From NCBI GenBank assembly GCA_025602905.1, contig JAHLKI010000058.1, positions 1-64,000 on the forward strand: a DNA stretch of 64,000 bases, read 5' to 3'. The stretch is from Phlyctochytrium arcticum (lineage: Eukaryota; Chytridiomycota; Chytridiomycetes; Chytridiales; Chytridiaceae). Numbering within the stretch: position 1 is the stretch's first letter; each line of letters opens with the position of its first letter. The position numbers and the translations under genes were made by a program. The notes beneath the pieces were generated by a model that saw only the letters and a list, made by a program, of their open reading frames with translations, was not told where the DNA came from and did no database searches. This document shows positions 1-10,578 of the stretch, piece by piece.

Positions 1-83
1 ACAAATACCGGGATGTCATTGATTCCTTGTACCAGGAGGTCGCGGCCAACAAGGATGCTGTTGCCATCAAGGCGAAATTGTAG
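1..83 (+). CDS. 3' end of an unidentified protein-coding gene
   Basis: An open frame starting at base 3 runs 26 codons to a TAG at 81-83, rich in Lys, Asp and Ala and ending in AIKAKL. The upstream part lies outside the window. The stretch looks helical, but it is too short to name a family. The next 300 bases hold pyrimidine-rich DNA that looks like terminator and promoter for the following gene. Confidence 0.5.
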   Translation, partial: KYRDVIDSLYQEVAANKDAVAIKAKL

Positions 84-381
84 ATTTTTGTAATGTGTTG
101 GCTGTAGCTTTGTGCTGGGACACTTGTTTTCTTGTTTCTTTTTTTACATTCTCATTCTCATTCTATTCCGTTCCCATCTTGAGTTTTCATCATTTTTGTC
201 CTATAAAACTCCTTACTGCGCAGCACGCTGTCACATGCGATCATTGCGATGACAATTCGCGCTTGCGGCCGTTTGGGCAACTCATTCTCCGAAACCACTG
301 CAAAACTGATCTTGAAAAGACATTTGAGATATACCCAACAACAACAAAGATCTACCAACCAAACACACAAGTAGAGGAAGC

Positions 382-3257
382 ATGCCTTCACCACAAAAGC
401 CTCCCGAAATCCCTCGCGTATTGCCGGTCATCCCCACCCGCAACAACCGAGTCCTCCTCCCAGGCATTGTCCTCCGCCTCCAAATCGGCCGTAAAGACAC
501 GACCCATCTCATGGACCAGCTATGGGCACAGCACGGTCGAAATCGGGACATTGTTGTTGGATGTGTGCCCGTCCGCCCCGTTCGCAACGACGCTAGTCAG
601 GCACCGGCCGAGGGCGAGTTGATTCCGCAGTTGAGTGGACAGCAGAAGCGGCCGTCGTACAATGGCAGTGGTGGTGGTAGCGATCATGGGGATGAAGGCT
701 CGGGAAAGAAGGTGCAGGATACATCGGAATTGTTTACGTGGGGCGTAGCTGCCCGCATCGTTCAATTCAAAAAGAATTCGCCCGCCGAAGCTCGCCTTAC
801 GCGTGCGTCTTATGCTATTACGTTGGAAGGTAAATGTTTGCTGTATCAAGAAATCATATGTTTGTATGTTAAAGAGTTTGTGGTTTTATAGGGATTGCAC
901 GATTCAGAATTGAAAAGTATGTTAGGACGTCTCCGTACTGTGAAGCGGCTGTGGAAGTATTCCCAGAACAGGAAGTGAATAAAGACGATATGGAGCTTCA
1001 GGCCGTCATCTTGAATTTGCGGACCAGCGGGCATGGTAGGAGAGGTCCGGATTCATGTTCCCTCAAAAAGTGCTGACTATGTATATTAGAACTCGCAAAC
1101 GTGTTAAGCCAACTCCAACTCCCATCCGCGGTCCTGAACCAGTTACGCCAAATGCTGGATTCAACGCCACCCGGCCAACTCGCCGACCTGTTTACGTCCA
1201 TGATTGATTTATCCATGGACGAGAAGTTGCAAATTCTGGAAATGACGGATACGAAATTACGGATTTCGCGTACACTGGAACTGTTGACGCGGCAGATTCA
1301 AGTCTTGAAGATTTCGCAAAAGTTGCAGAGTACGGTTGAGAGTAAATTGGGAAAGAAGCAGAGAGAGTTTTATTTGCGACAGCAGGTTTGTTTTGTGCGA
1401 AATTGCCATATGAGTGGGATGCATTTCTGATTGTCTCTCTTGCTAGTTGGATGCCATCAAGAAAGAGCTCGGCGAAGCGGATGATCAGGAAGAAGATGAC
1501 GTGGCTGATCTCGGCAAACGCATCACTGAAGCCAAACTGCCTGAAGAAGCGAGTAAATCAGCCGACCGGGAACTCCGCCGCTTGAAACGGATGCATTCTG
1601 GTATGGCCGAGTACCAAGTCATCCGTACCTATCTTGAATGGTTATCCGAATTACCCTGGGACAAATCTACCCAGGACGTGATGGACATTGCGCGGGCGCG
1701 ACGACAACTGGATGAAGATCATTTCGGACTGGAAAAAGTCAAGACGCGAGTACTGGAGTACCTGGCTGTACGTAAACTCAAGCAGGACCTCAAAGGACCT
1801 ATTCTGTGTTTTTTGGGACCACCCGGTGTAGGAAAAACGAGTTTGGGCAAATCGTTGGCGAACGCGCTTGGGAGAAAGTTTCATCGGATCTCGCTGGGCG
1901 GGGTGAGGGATGAAGCCGAGGTGCGTGGGCATCGTCGGACGTATATTGGGGCCCTCCCCGGTCGGATCGTGCAGGGGTTGCGGCGCTGTGGCGTCAATAA
2001 TCCTGTGATTCTCCTGGACGAGATTGACAAACTCGGGCATGATGCACGCGGCGACCCTTCCTCGGCACTCCTCGAAGTCCTTGATCCGGAACAGAATGCG
2101 ACGTTCACGGACCATTACCTCAATGTCCCGTTTGACCTCTCCAACATTCTGTTTATCGCGACAGCCAATGACGCTGATACGATCCCGGGTCCATTGTTGG
2201 ACCGCATGGAAGTGATTCAAATCCCCGGATACACGTTTGACGAAAAACTCCACATTGCCAAACAATATCTCCTCCCCAAACAGATTTCGGCGCACGGGAT
2301 GACGCCTTCCGAGTTGCGGATGGGAGATGATGTGATTATGAAGGTTGCGACGGGGTATACGCGAGAAGCTGGCGTCCGGAATTTGGAACGCGAGATTGGA
2401 GCAGTGTGTCGGGCTGTTGCTGTTCAGTATGCTGAAGCACGAGAGTCATCGTCGTCACCCAAGCCGGGGTCCACCAAGACCGGGTTTGTGGCTGATGTGG
2501 ACCGGAATCGCCTGGTAGAGATTTTGGGGCCCGAGACATTTGATGATGAAGTTGCGGAGCGGACGGCCATTCCCGGGGTTGTGACGGGATTGGCGTATAC
2601 TTCAAGTGGTGCGGGTGGGCTGTTGTTTATTGAGGCGACGCAGATGACCGGGAATGGAGTATTGCATTTGACGGGTAAGCTCTTTACTCCATACCCCTCA
2701 TGCAACTGCGCATCTCATATTCTCTCTTTGCATGAAAAGGTAAACTAGGTGACGTGATTAAAGAATCGGCCCAAATCAGTTTAACCTGGGTCCGAGCCAA
2801 CGCTCCCCGTCTCGGCCTTCCCTCCAACATCCTCTCCAACACCGATATCCACATCCATCTCCCAGCTGGTTCAACCCCCAAAGACGGCCCCTCCGCCGGC
2901 GTCACCATCGTCACATCCCTCATTTCTCTCTTTACCAAACAACCCGTCCGGGAACATACCGCCATGACGGGCGAAATCACGCTCCGCGGGCAGGTTCTTC
3001 CGGTCGGTGGCATCAAGGAAAAAGTGTTGGCGGCCCACCGCGGCGGAATTCGTCGGGTTATACTGCCTGTACGCAATCAAAAGGATTTGGGGGATGTACC
3101 ACGGAACGTCAAGGAGGAAATGGAGTTTGTGTTTGTCAAGACGGTGGATCAGGTCCTTGAGGCTGCATTTGAGGGCATGGATTTGGGCGGTGGGAAAAAG
3201 CTGCAAGGGGCACGCGAGGGCTCTGGGCAGCCAGCCTTCTTGACACCTCGATTGTAA
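382..3257 (+). CDS. Lon protease, peroxisomal type (ATP-dependent AAA+ serine protease)
   Basis: Five exons (382-829, 892-1035, 1090-1385, 1447-2674, 2740-3257) join in frame to about 877 residues. The N-terminal LON substrate-binding domain includes [12 protein letters not shown]. The AAA+ module has Walker [10 protein letters not shown], Walker [10 protein letters not shown] and the [20 protein letters not shown] block. The protease domain has catalytic Ser in DGPSAG and Lys in [13 protein letters not shown]. The protein starts straight into [18 protein letters not shown] with no basic amphipathic mitochondrial presequence. It ends in PRL, a weak PTS1-like tripeptide. Both points favour the peroxisomal paralogue (LONP2/Pln), which degrades oxidised or misfolded matrix proteins, over mitochondrial Pim1. 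Family assignment is secure; compartment is inferred. Confidence 0.95.
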
Positions 3258-3539
3258 TTGTTTCGAATTGTTTTTGTTTATGTTTTGTTTTATACACTTC
3301 TTTTTTTCCTATGCATGTTTAGTGACATTCAATGTAGATATGTAATTTCAATACTCGCAAAAGCAGTTATGACCCTATCTGCAAACTCTACATGCATCTG
3401 CACAAGATCGAATGTGAAAGGTTCCTCCCAAATAACTACGTAAAGCCAGGAAGGAGCAAGGATCAGATATATATACGAGAATGTGCCGGTTTCATATGGT
3501 GTAAGATCAACCGCCGCAGACTTTTTTTGTGTTGATTGT

Positions 3540-4160
3540 TTATTTAGCAAGCTCGTTGACCTTATCCTTGACCTTGTCCTTGACGTCCACTGCCTTTCGC
3601 TCCACAGCGTTTACCATCGATTGTGCTTGTGTGGCCACTGGGTGGGTCTTTAATGACTGGCGATAACTAATCGACAAAAAAAGTCAATCCACTTTCCCCC
3701 AACGCAGTATAAAAATGATTCCAATACGTACTCGTAGATTCGGTACAACTGATACAACCCCGTGGCGCCGACAAAGATGTTGACGGCAAACAAGCTGTAG
3801 TTGACGGGTTTGATGACGAGCGAGTAGCGGGACCAGATGACGCCGGTAGCGGCCAGCGCGACGGTTTGGGTGACTGAGAGTTTCTCGGCGGGTCGTTGCA
3901 GATCGCTGATACCTGCTATGACCAGACCCTATTCGACAACATTAGAGATGTTTTTGGGTGAATTTGGATGAATGGGGGGGACTTACCCATTTCATGGCTG
4001 GAGCCCAAAAGTGTATTGTCTTGGGACCTGGTAAAAAGAGAGGAGAGCACATGAATATGGGTTCAAAGGTAATGATGGACGATCATCTTTGTGCTTTACC
4101 AGCAGGGTGATTCAAGAACTTTTGAAAGCCGGATCCGGCATTTGCTGCTGCTGCGGCCAT
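3540..4160 (-). CDS. Mitochondrial pyruvate carrier subunit (MPC2-like)
   Basis: Four short exons on the minus strand start at ATG 4160 and end at TAA 3540-3542. The product carries the MPC2 signature: FQKFLNHPAG followed by GPKTIHFWAPAMKWG, then RPAEKLSVTQTVALAATG and IWSRYS. MPC2 pairs with MPC1 in the mitochondrial inner membrane to import pyruvate. Two to three short hydrophobic helices fit this small family. The tail, rich in Lys and Val (ERKAVDVKDKVKDKV), is longer than the yeast protein. The start is the only ATG before the HPAG block in frame (MAAAAANAGSG). Exon borders are approximate. Confidence 0.92.
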
Positions 4161-4427
4161 CTTGCACTCAAACTTCAGATAAAGTACGGGGATGGGTCTA
4201 TTCTGGACAAACGAGGTTCTGGGTGTCTTGGTTGTGATAGATTGTAGCGGTGATGAACCCGAGTCCCTGGGATAAATGTCAAATTTGGCGATGAGCTGCG
4301 AGAGCACCTTTTGCCTTGGAATCCATCAAACGACTGTCGCCGACTGTGCCACACTGTGTGTCATGTCCGTCGACTTTCGGACTTTCGATTTCCCACCCAA
4401 ACTTTTTTGTGGAATTTACAATAGATA

Positions 4428-5933
4428 ATGACTGTAGAAGATACTCTCAACGACCTACCAACCACGGAACCCGTCGTATCTGCCCCCGTCGTCGCCAAAG
4501 CCAGTATCCCCGCCATGCCTCCGTTCAAAGATGAAAATGACTTGGGCGCCGACCTGGACGAGGCTGCTACCGGCTCGGATGCCGCTGCTGGCTTTGAGGA
4601 GGAATATGAGGATGGCGGTGAGGATGAGTTGTGCTCGGTGGAAGAGGCAGTCATGATGCTGGACCGGGGTGAAAAGCATTTGATGGATAAAGACTATGAA
4701 CTCGCGTCGGATGAACTTAGCCGGGCAGTGTCAGCTCTGTAAGCTCTCCGTTTTTGTTTTGAACATTCATGTTTGGATGAGTGTCGCTCATCTTTTGAGG
4801 TTGCATTGACAGATCAGCACATTATGGGGATGGTGCCGCAGAGTGCGCAGACGCTCTCTACCTGTATGGCCGGGCATTATACAATCTGGCAGTGGAGAAG
4901 AGCTCAGTGTTTGGTGGTGGAAATGCGGCACAAGACGCCGATCAGATGAGTTCAGAAGGTAAATGTCCATATATTTGGTTCATGTCCCCATTAGCACTTA
5001 CCGACGTCAATAGCTGTGAAATTGTTGGCGGAAAAGGCCGCGCGGATCATCTTTAGTGGGGATGGCGACGACCTCCCCGACGCCGAAGAGGGCAGCGCAG
5101 AGGCCGATGATGGGACGGATGATCTGGAGATTGCCTATGAATCACTTTGTGTGGCGGCTACCGCGTACCAAAAGCAAATGGACAATGAAGCAAGCCGCAA
5201 GCGACTATCGGATGTATACTTGTTATTGGGGCATTACCACTTGGAAGGAGGTAATACTCACAATCTCGATGTTTTGAAATTGTACGGTCCGCTAATACAC
5301 CTTGATAAAGATCGCCCACAAGAAGCGTCTGAAGAGTACAAAAAGGGCATCGAAGTGCGCGAGCAGCATTCCATCGAAGGCCACCGAGAAATGGCCGAGC
5401 TCCGATACTACTATACCCTCACTCTGGAAAGCACGGGGCGGTACAAGGAGGCCCTGGCCCAAACCGAACTGGCCATGAAGGACGTCAGTGCCCGCATCGC
5501 CATTCTGGAAAAGTTAAAGGCGGCAGAAGAGTCGACGAAAGGCAAAGGACCGGCTCCTGAGCGACCTGTTGATGCTGTCGGTGAGATTCGGGAGTTGCAG
5601 GAAATGCTCAAGGATTTGGAGGGAAAGGTATATTCTCGTTCTATGCGGATTGACTTGCCAACAACCATTTTGACATGTGGCATCTACCAGATTGAAGAAG
5701 TTACTTCCAAGATGAGTGCAGTAGACACTGTGTTACAAAAGACATTTGTTGGCGGAGACACTGACGGCGACGTATCCAAGACGGAAGTGCTGCTGACAAA
5801 GAAGGAGGAAAAGCCCGTCATGGACGTGTCCAATCTGATGAAGAAGCGGAAGGCCCCTGAACCTGTCACTGCTCCCTCTGAAACCGACACTTCAAAAAAG
5901 ACCAAGATAGAAGAAAAGCCAAGTTCACAGTAG
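4428..5933 (+). CDS. NASP/Sim3/Hif1-type histone chaperone (SHNi-TPR)
   Basis: Five exons are separated by introns near 4742, 4960, 5252 and 5628. An acidic N-terminal stretch is followed by TPR units: SVEEAVMMLDRGEKHLMDKDYELASDELSRAV, split by an acidic insert (DDLPDAEEGSAEADDG), then LEIAYESLCVAATAY and the SHNi segment RLSDVYLLLGHYHLEG. Two further helices hold EASEEYKKGIEVREQH and YTLTLESTGRYKEALAQ. A coiled coil (EIRELQEMLKDLEGK) and a Lys-rich, nuclear-signal-like tail (KKRKAPEP) complete it. NASP proteins escort H3-H4 to the nucleus and to histone acetyltransferases. The TPR layout and acidic insert make the call strong; splice sites are approximate. Confidence 0.88.
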
Positions 5934-6137
5934 ATGGCTGTGAGGGGACAGTTACACGCCGCATTCATGTTATTATTTTCACATTTTTTAATTGTGCTTT
6001 GAGCACCAATTTGGCGGTTTCATTATATTTGCACATGAAAGCCGTAAAAAACGGGGTATAAAAAAATGTCAAGGCCAACCCAAAAATTTGAAAACACTAG
6101 CTCAGAGTCGTCAACCACAATATCGAAAGATGTGTGC

Positions 6138-7634
6138 TCAATCCAATTCGTCTTCGCCATCGTATGTAGCTGTTGTGTTGGTGGTGGAGGTTCGATAGCG
6201 GTAGGATGTCGATGAAGGAGGAGTTCCGCGGCCCATGACAGAGGAGCGTGATGAGCCGGAATTGGTATATGGAGGAGAATCCGACGAAAAGTCCCTGCCT
6301 TTGCCCTTTGTATCCCCCGTTCCCCGAAAGACATTCACGACTGCGCCATGCACCACTTTGGTGACATTCCACGTTAAAAACATGATGCCAGTCACCGAAA
6401 TGATGGCAAATGCGATACTTGTGCCGAGCAGAGTCATGTAGACGGCCAAATCGCCGAATACGGGAACTCGGGTCGTCATTTGGTGCAAGACGCGGAATGT
6501 CAATGGAGTCATGAGGGCGCAAGTGTATGCGGCTCCCACCACCAACAGGAGTGCAGTCAGCTCGCGAGATGCGGGGTGGGCGCGCGTAGCAGTAATGACT
6601 TGAGCGATGCTGTCACGGCGCATGTGAAGCAACGTACCACTGACAAAGGCAGTGGACGTCGTTACCACCAGGGCCGGGTATATGCCCAATCGCAGGCCTA
6701 GCGTCCGGGTCCATATTGAAAAAGGGAAGAGATGAAGTGCGACGAATGAAACAAGGGAGAATAAAGCGCGGAGGAGGTAGGGTGAGGTAGGTGGCCGGCG
6801 TTTGGTTGAGTCGGCTGCTATGGACGAGGAAGGGGTTGTGCTTTGGGAGTAGGTAAAATGGCGGGGTGTTGGAGTGGGAGACCTTGAATCCGTGTATCCG
6901 TCATCGAAAGAAGGGTGAAAGAACTGTCGAACGTATTCGGTTTCGGTGTCAGCGGCAGGAGCCAACCCGGCCTTTTCGTCGCGTTTGATGTGATCAAAGG
7001 ATTCTTCAAACTGATGGCGGTCCATGTCGGCTGCCCACGGCTGTTCCAATTTCAAGTCAAAGTCCCGTTTGGCATCACCCTTTCTCGATTTGGAGTCGTC
7101 ATGCAATAATGGCCCGTCATTCTCGTAGATGAGCGTGGCACACGAATCCCAATCGACATCCTGGCGCTTGACAAAGTTGCGGAAATCATCTTCCTCCGCG
7201 GTGCTCTTTCGACTGAGTCCCCAGCGGTCATTCCCAGAGGCTACACGGTCCCCAGAGGATGCCCAACTGGTCTCTGGACGGAACCCCGACCCGAAAAAGT
7301 TGGAGCCACGCGCAGGGTTGCGGGGTACACTCAATGATCGTCCCTGACCCGAGCGAGCAGCACTTAGATACAAATTTGGGGTTGGCGACAACGAGGTTGA
7401 GCGAGCAGCCGCAGCAGCAGCCAGGGCATGGGAGGGGAGGGGTGGAGAGGCTCCTAGATAAGAGTTGGACCTGCTAACACCTGTCTCTGAAGAAGTGCCT
7501 GATATTGCGGACGCTGAACCTGAGCGTCGCGGCGGGGAGCGATAAGTCGGGGTGGAAAACGACGGGAAACCGCCCGAGGGTGCTGGTGCGGACGACGAGT
7601 AGGGGCTGTAGTAGGGAGAATACGAATAACTCAT
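6138..7634 (-). CDS. Multi-pass membrane protein with disordered N-terminus, unknown function
   Basis: A single exon of 498 codons starts at ATG 7634. Residues 1-100 are Ser/Pro/Tyr-rich and low complexity (SYSPYYSPYSSS). Residues 100-240 are hydrophilic. From about residue 285 to 440 four hydrophobic segments follow (near LFSLVSFVALHLFPF, YPALVVTTSTAFVSG, ELTALLLVVGAAYTC, FAIISVTGIMFLTW). The C-terminal tail is Ser/Thr-rich with an acidic end (DGEDELD). I do not recognise the family. It could be a nuclear-envelope or ER membrane protein, but nothing in the sequence decides that. Length and codon use match a real gene. Confidence 0.75.
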   Translation of the reverse strand: MSYSYSPYYSPYSSSAPAPSGGFPSFSTPTYRSPPRRSGSASAISGTSSETGVSRSNSYLGASPPLPSHALAAAAAARSTSLSPTPNLYLSAARSGQGRSLSVPRNPARGSNFFGSGFRPETSWASSGDRVASGNDRWGLSRKSTAEEDDFRNFVKRQDVDWDSCATLIYENDGPLLHDDSKSRKGDAKRDFDLKLEQPWAADMDRHQFEESFDHIKRDEKAGLAPAADTETEYVRQFFHPSFDDGYTDSRSPTPTPRHFTYSQSTTPSSSIAADSTKRRPPTSPYLLRALFSLVSFVALHLFPFSIWTRTLGLRLGIYPALVVTTSTAFVSGTLLHMRRDSIAQVITATRAHPASRELTALLLVVGAAYTCALMTPLTFRVLHQMTTRVPVFGDLAVYMTLLGTSIAFAIISVTGIMFLTWNVTKVVHGAVVNVFRGTGDTKGKGRDFSSDSPPYTNSGSSRSSVMGRGTPPSSTSYRYRTSTTNTTATYDGEDELD

Positions 7635-7935
7635 CTTTTCCTAGTGCTGTTGAAGCTGTTTGTGGTATAAGAATTTGGCTGCTTTTCAAAAGGAGCAAGG
7701 GCCCACTGTCAGGGGAAAGGCCTGTCATCAGAATAAGCGTGACTTGCTGGTCAATTGAGAACTTGGATTTTTTGGAAAATCCCTTGGGCAATTAGGAATT
7801 TGGGACAAGATCAAAGGTATTTATTAGAGGAAGCTCTTGGTATTATTCAGACGATTTCCTGTCTGGTCCTTTAGCGACGACGACAGAAACGCCATAGGAA
7901 GATTCTCTACCGCGATCTATGAATTCCAAGTCTAA

Positions 7936-8277
7936 CATTTCCTCTGCATTCGGTCCAGGTCCCCAGGAAGCAAATCAAAGTTGGCCAAGGACTCAAAGGA
8001 GCGAGATACCCCACAAAGAGTCAAGAACCGTCTGCAAATGCAAGGTCGCAAAAACTCTGTTCCCATGCCGAGGAAGATTAAGCAAGAGGTGCTTGCGAGC
8101 CCCCCGCCAAGCTCAGGAGAGAGGCCCCCCACCACTTACAAGTCCGTTCACGACGTTGAAGATCAAAACGCATTGATCGAAAGGCGAAACAATGCCCTGC
8201 GACGGAAAATCGAACTCCTGAAAGAAGAACGCAGACTCAATGCCGAGTTGAAGGAGCTCCAGCTTGCGCAAGACTAA
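7936..8277 (+). CDS. Possible small coiled-coil protein, 5' end unresolved
   Basis: An open frame runs from just after a stop at 7933 to TAA at 8275-8277. The last 40 residues form a charged helix (RRNNALRRKIELLKEERR) with heptad-like spacing. The first in-frame ATG is at 8038, giving 79 residues; an upstream exon carrying the real start may exist near 7919. No family is recognised. It sits head-to-head with the membrane protein on the other strand, with about 300 bases between them. Confidence 0.35.
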   Translation, partial: HFLCIRSRSPGSKSKLAKDSKERDTPQRVKNRLQMQGRKNSVPMPRKIKQEVLASPPPSSGERPPTTYKSVHDVEDQNALIERRNNALRRKIELLKEERRLNAELKELQLAQD

Positions 8278-8893
8278 CCTATTGTCATTCGCAACCAGGA
8301 AGCCATGCTAGCTTCGTAGATTGATAGATTCATAGATCCATAGATCAAGGTTTTGGAACGTTTGATACAAGTAATAACAGATATGCATCTTGCCCCGGGA
8401 CTTTTTCCTTTGATATTCCTATTACTCTGCCCAAACTTAAGGCAAATACATTCCGGCAAAAAGCTTTAATCATTCCCGATGGTCCAGTTGGCAGGAATAT
8501 CCGAGCAAGCGAGAGAGATCATATATAGGACCTCTCCGTTTTTTGAAATGTCAAATTTCAAGAGTGACATTTATCATATGACCGCCGCTGTCATCGCGTT
8601 TGGGCGCTTGAGCAAATCCCAGCACAATACAAGTTCCATCTACGAATCCGACGGCAAGTCGGCAACTTGCCAACATGAGCAGACTCAACTTGTGTAGGTT
8701 CCTGGGCAGACACCCTTTCGAATGACAAGCTGACCGATTCCAAAAAGTCGCGGAAACAAACGACCAGAAACAGCTGTTCAACCTCATACGGCATACCCAG
8801 GTGCGAAGAACGAAAGGCTAGAGGACTGTAAAACCATGCGCTGACGGGCATTTGGCAGACCCTTCCCGTCCGCAAAATTCCTTCCAGTCCCAA
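8278..8893. other. Intergenic stretch, no supported gene
   Basis: About 600 bases without a convincing reading frame. Near 8318-8348 there is a run of TAGATTGATAGATTCATAGA-like short repeats. Confidence 0.5.
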
Positions 8894-10424
8894 ATGTCAA
8901 CGCCGCGCGGCAGTAGCCATCATCATCCGAGTTCTTCCCACCTCTGTGGTTCGCTATCCCGCACCAAGCAAAGGTTTGCTAGTGCATCGTCTCATGAACT
9001 ATTTAGAATGACTTGAACCTTACTGTATTCGTCTATTGCAGCTGGCACCGTATCACCGCTGGATTTCCTTGACGGTGAGGCATTTTTCCGCGATTTCGAC
9101 ACATGCCAACGCGTGCTGACAGCCACCATCTTGCAGCGCAATGGGTCAAAGACGGCGAGCCAGAAGTGTTGTTTGTTCGACGCGCTGTCAATCCAACGGA
9201 CAGATGGAGCGGCCATGTACGTCTGGCCTCAGAGCTCATAGAGTGGTGAACCGTGTACCAACTACCAACTTATAGATGGCATTTCCCGGTGGAAAGTGTG
9301 AGCCAAATGAATCAGACCAGGAAGCCGCAGAGCGAGAAACTCTGGAAGAAATCGGCTTGGACTTGACATCTCCCGAGTGCGTAATAAATGTGACGCGGCA
9401 TCACAACCGGACCGCGTCTGATCGTCCACCCTGTTTAGATTTACTTGCCTAGGGGCATTGGATGAGAGAGAGGTCAAACCTCCCGCGAGTGGCAAACCCA
9501 TCATGGTCCTGTGTCCTTTTGGTAAGAATGCAAGAATCTCGAGTCACCCGCGTATCACAAATCTGACCGACTTTTCTAGTTTATTTGCAATTGACGCCAG
9601 CTACACCACCATTAACCCTCACCCCCGAAGAAATCGCATCTATACATTGGATACCCCTGTCGTTTTTCCTTGCCGCTGCGCGAAATTCGCGTCGGTGGCG
9701 GCCCATCACCTTCCCCATCGCCCGGCACCTCCTTCCCGCCCGACTCTTCTTGACCGGTTCAGGCACTCGAGTCATACCCCATACCTGGCTGCGTGTCGGC
9801 CTCGAAAAACCCCTTTTCTGGATTTTTGGATCCTATAGTTATAAAGGGCTACTACTCCCCTCTTCCGTCGGTGAAATTGTCACGCCGCTTCCTACGCCTC
9901 ATCATACTCGACGACCGTCCTCGGGCCTGCTCGACTTGCAGCCGCACCATGTGGCCGCCATTGAGCACACTGCCCATTCAGGACAGTCCACCGCGGATCG
10001 CCTCCTACTGTGGGGCCTCACTTTATGGATGACGAGTGACCTAGTTGACTTGTGTCATGATCCTAATGAAGTTCCAGAAACGGCATTGTTTGACATTGGA
10101 ACACCACGGTATTCCCATCGCGATGTTGATCTCATCTTTGGGCTGCTAGTGAGGCAGTTCGGTGCGAGTGGGAATGGTGGCGGAGCGCGGGGAGGTCATG
10201 GAAGGAAGCCAGCTGTTCTCGTTACCAAAGAGTAATTATTGTCTTATTTTTGCACACGGAAATAACCAAATCTAACCTGGGATGCTTCTTCTAGGGCAAA
10301 ATTGGAGTACTACCAGGCAATCAGAATATCTGTAGCGACAGCCATTGCATTACGAGGGCTAGCTGTTTGGCTGACAGTCCGACACGCCAGGGCAATAAAG
10401 AACTGGCTGCTCTCCGTCCTTTGA
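8894..10424 (+). CDS. Nudix hydrolase, fungal CoA/nucleoside diphosphatase-like
   Basis: Exons were joined by eye; the reliable part starts around 9040. The segment EPEVLFVRRAVNPTDRWSGH leads across an intron into the Nudix box GGKCEPNESDQEAAERETLEEIG, which fits G-x5-E-x7-REUxEExGU. Exons then carry GKPIMVLCPF, VYLQLTPATPPLTLTPEEIASIHWIP and GVRVGLEKP-like text. A last exon after 10297 ends LLSVL at TGA 10422-10424. The long insert after the box and its order resemble fungal NUDT7/NUDT8/PCD1-type diphosphatases, which cleave CoA or related nucleotides. The first exon is uncertain: ATG 8894 is in frame only if an intron removes a TGA near 9008. Confidence 0.75.
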
Positions 10425-10578
10425 AACACCCTTCCCAAATACAAAACCTTGTCGAACTTGTGTTTATGTGCATAATTTATTGGATTTGAGGAAAACCAAT
10501 GTATACCTCCCAATAGGGTGGTTTAAAAACGCTATGACTATATGTAACTGAAATCTACGCATAGAAAAATGTCGCGAA

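Noticed and set aside
1651..2295. Long minus-strand frame inside Lon
   Set aside because: Antisense shadow of the conserved AAA+ exon.
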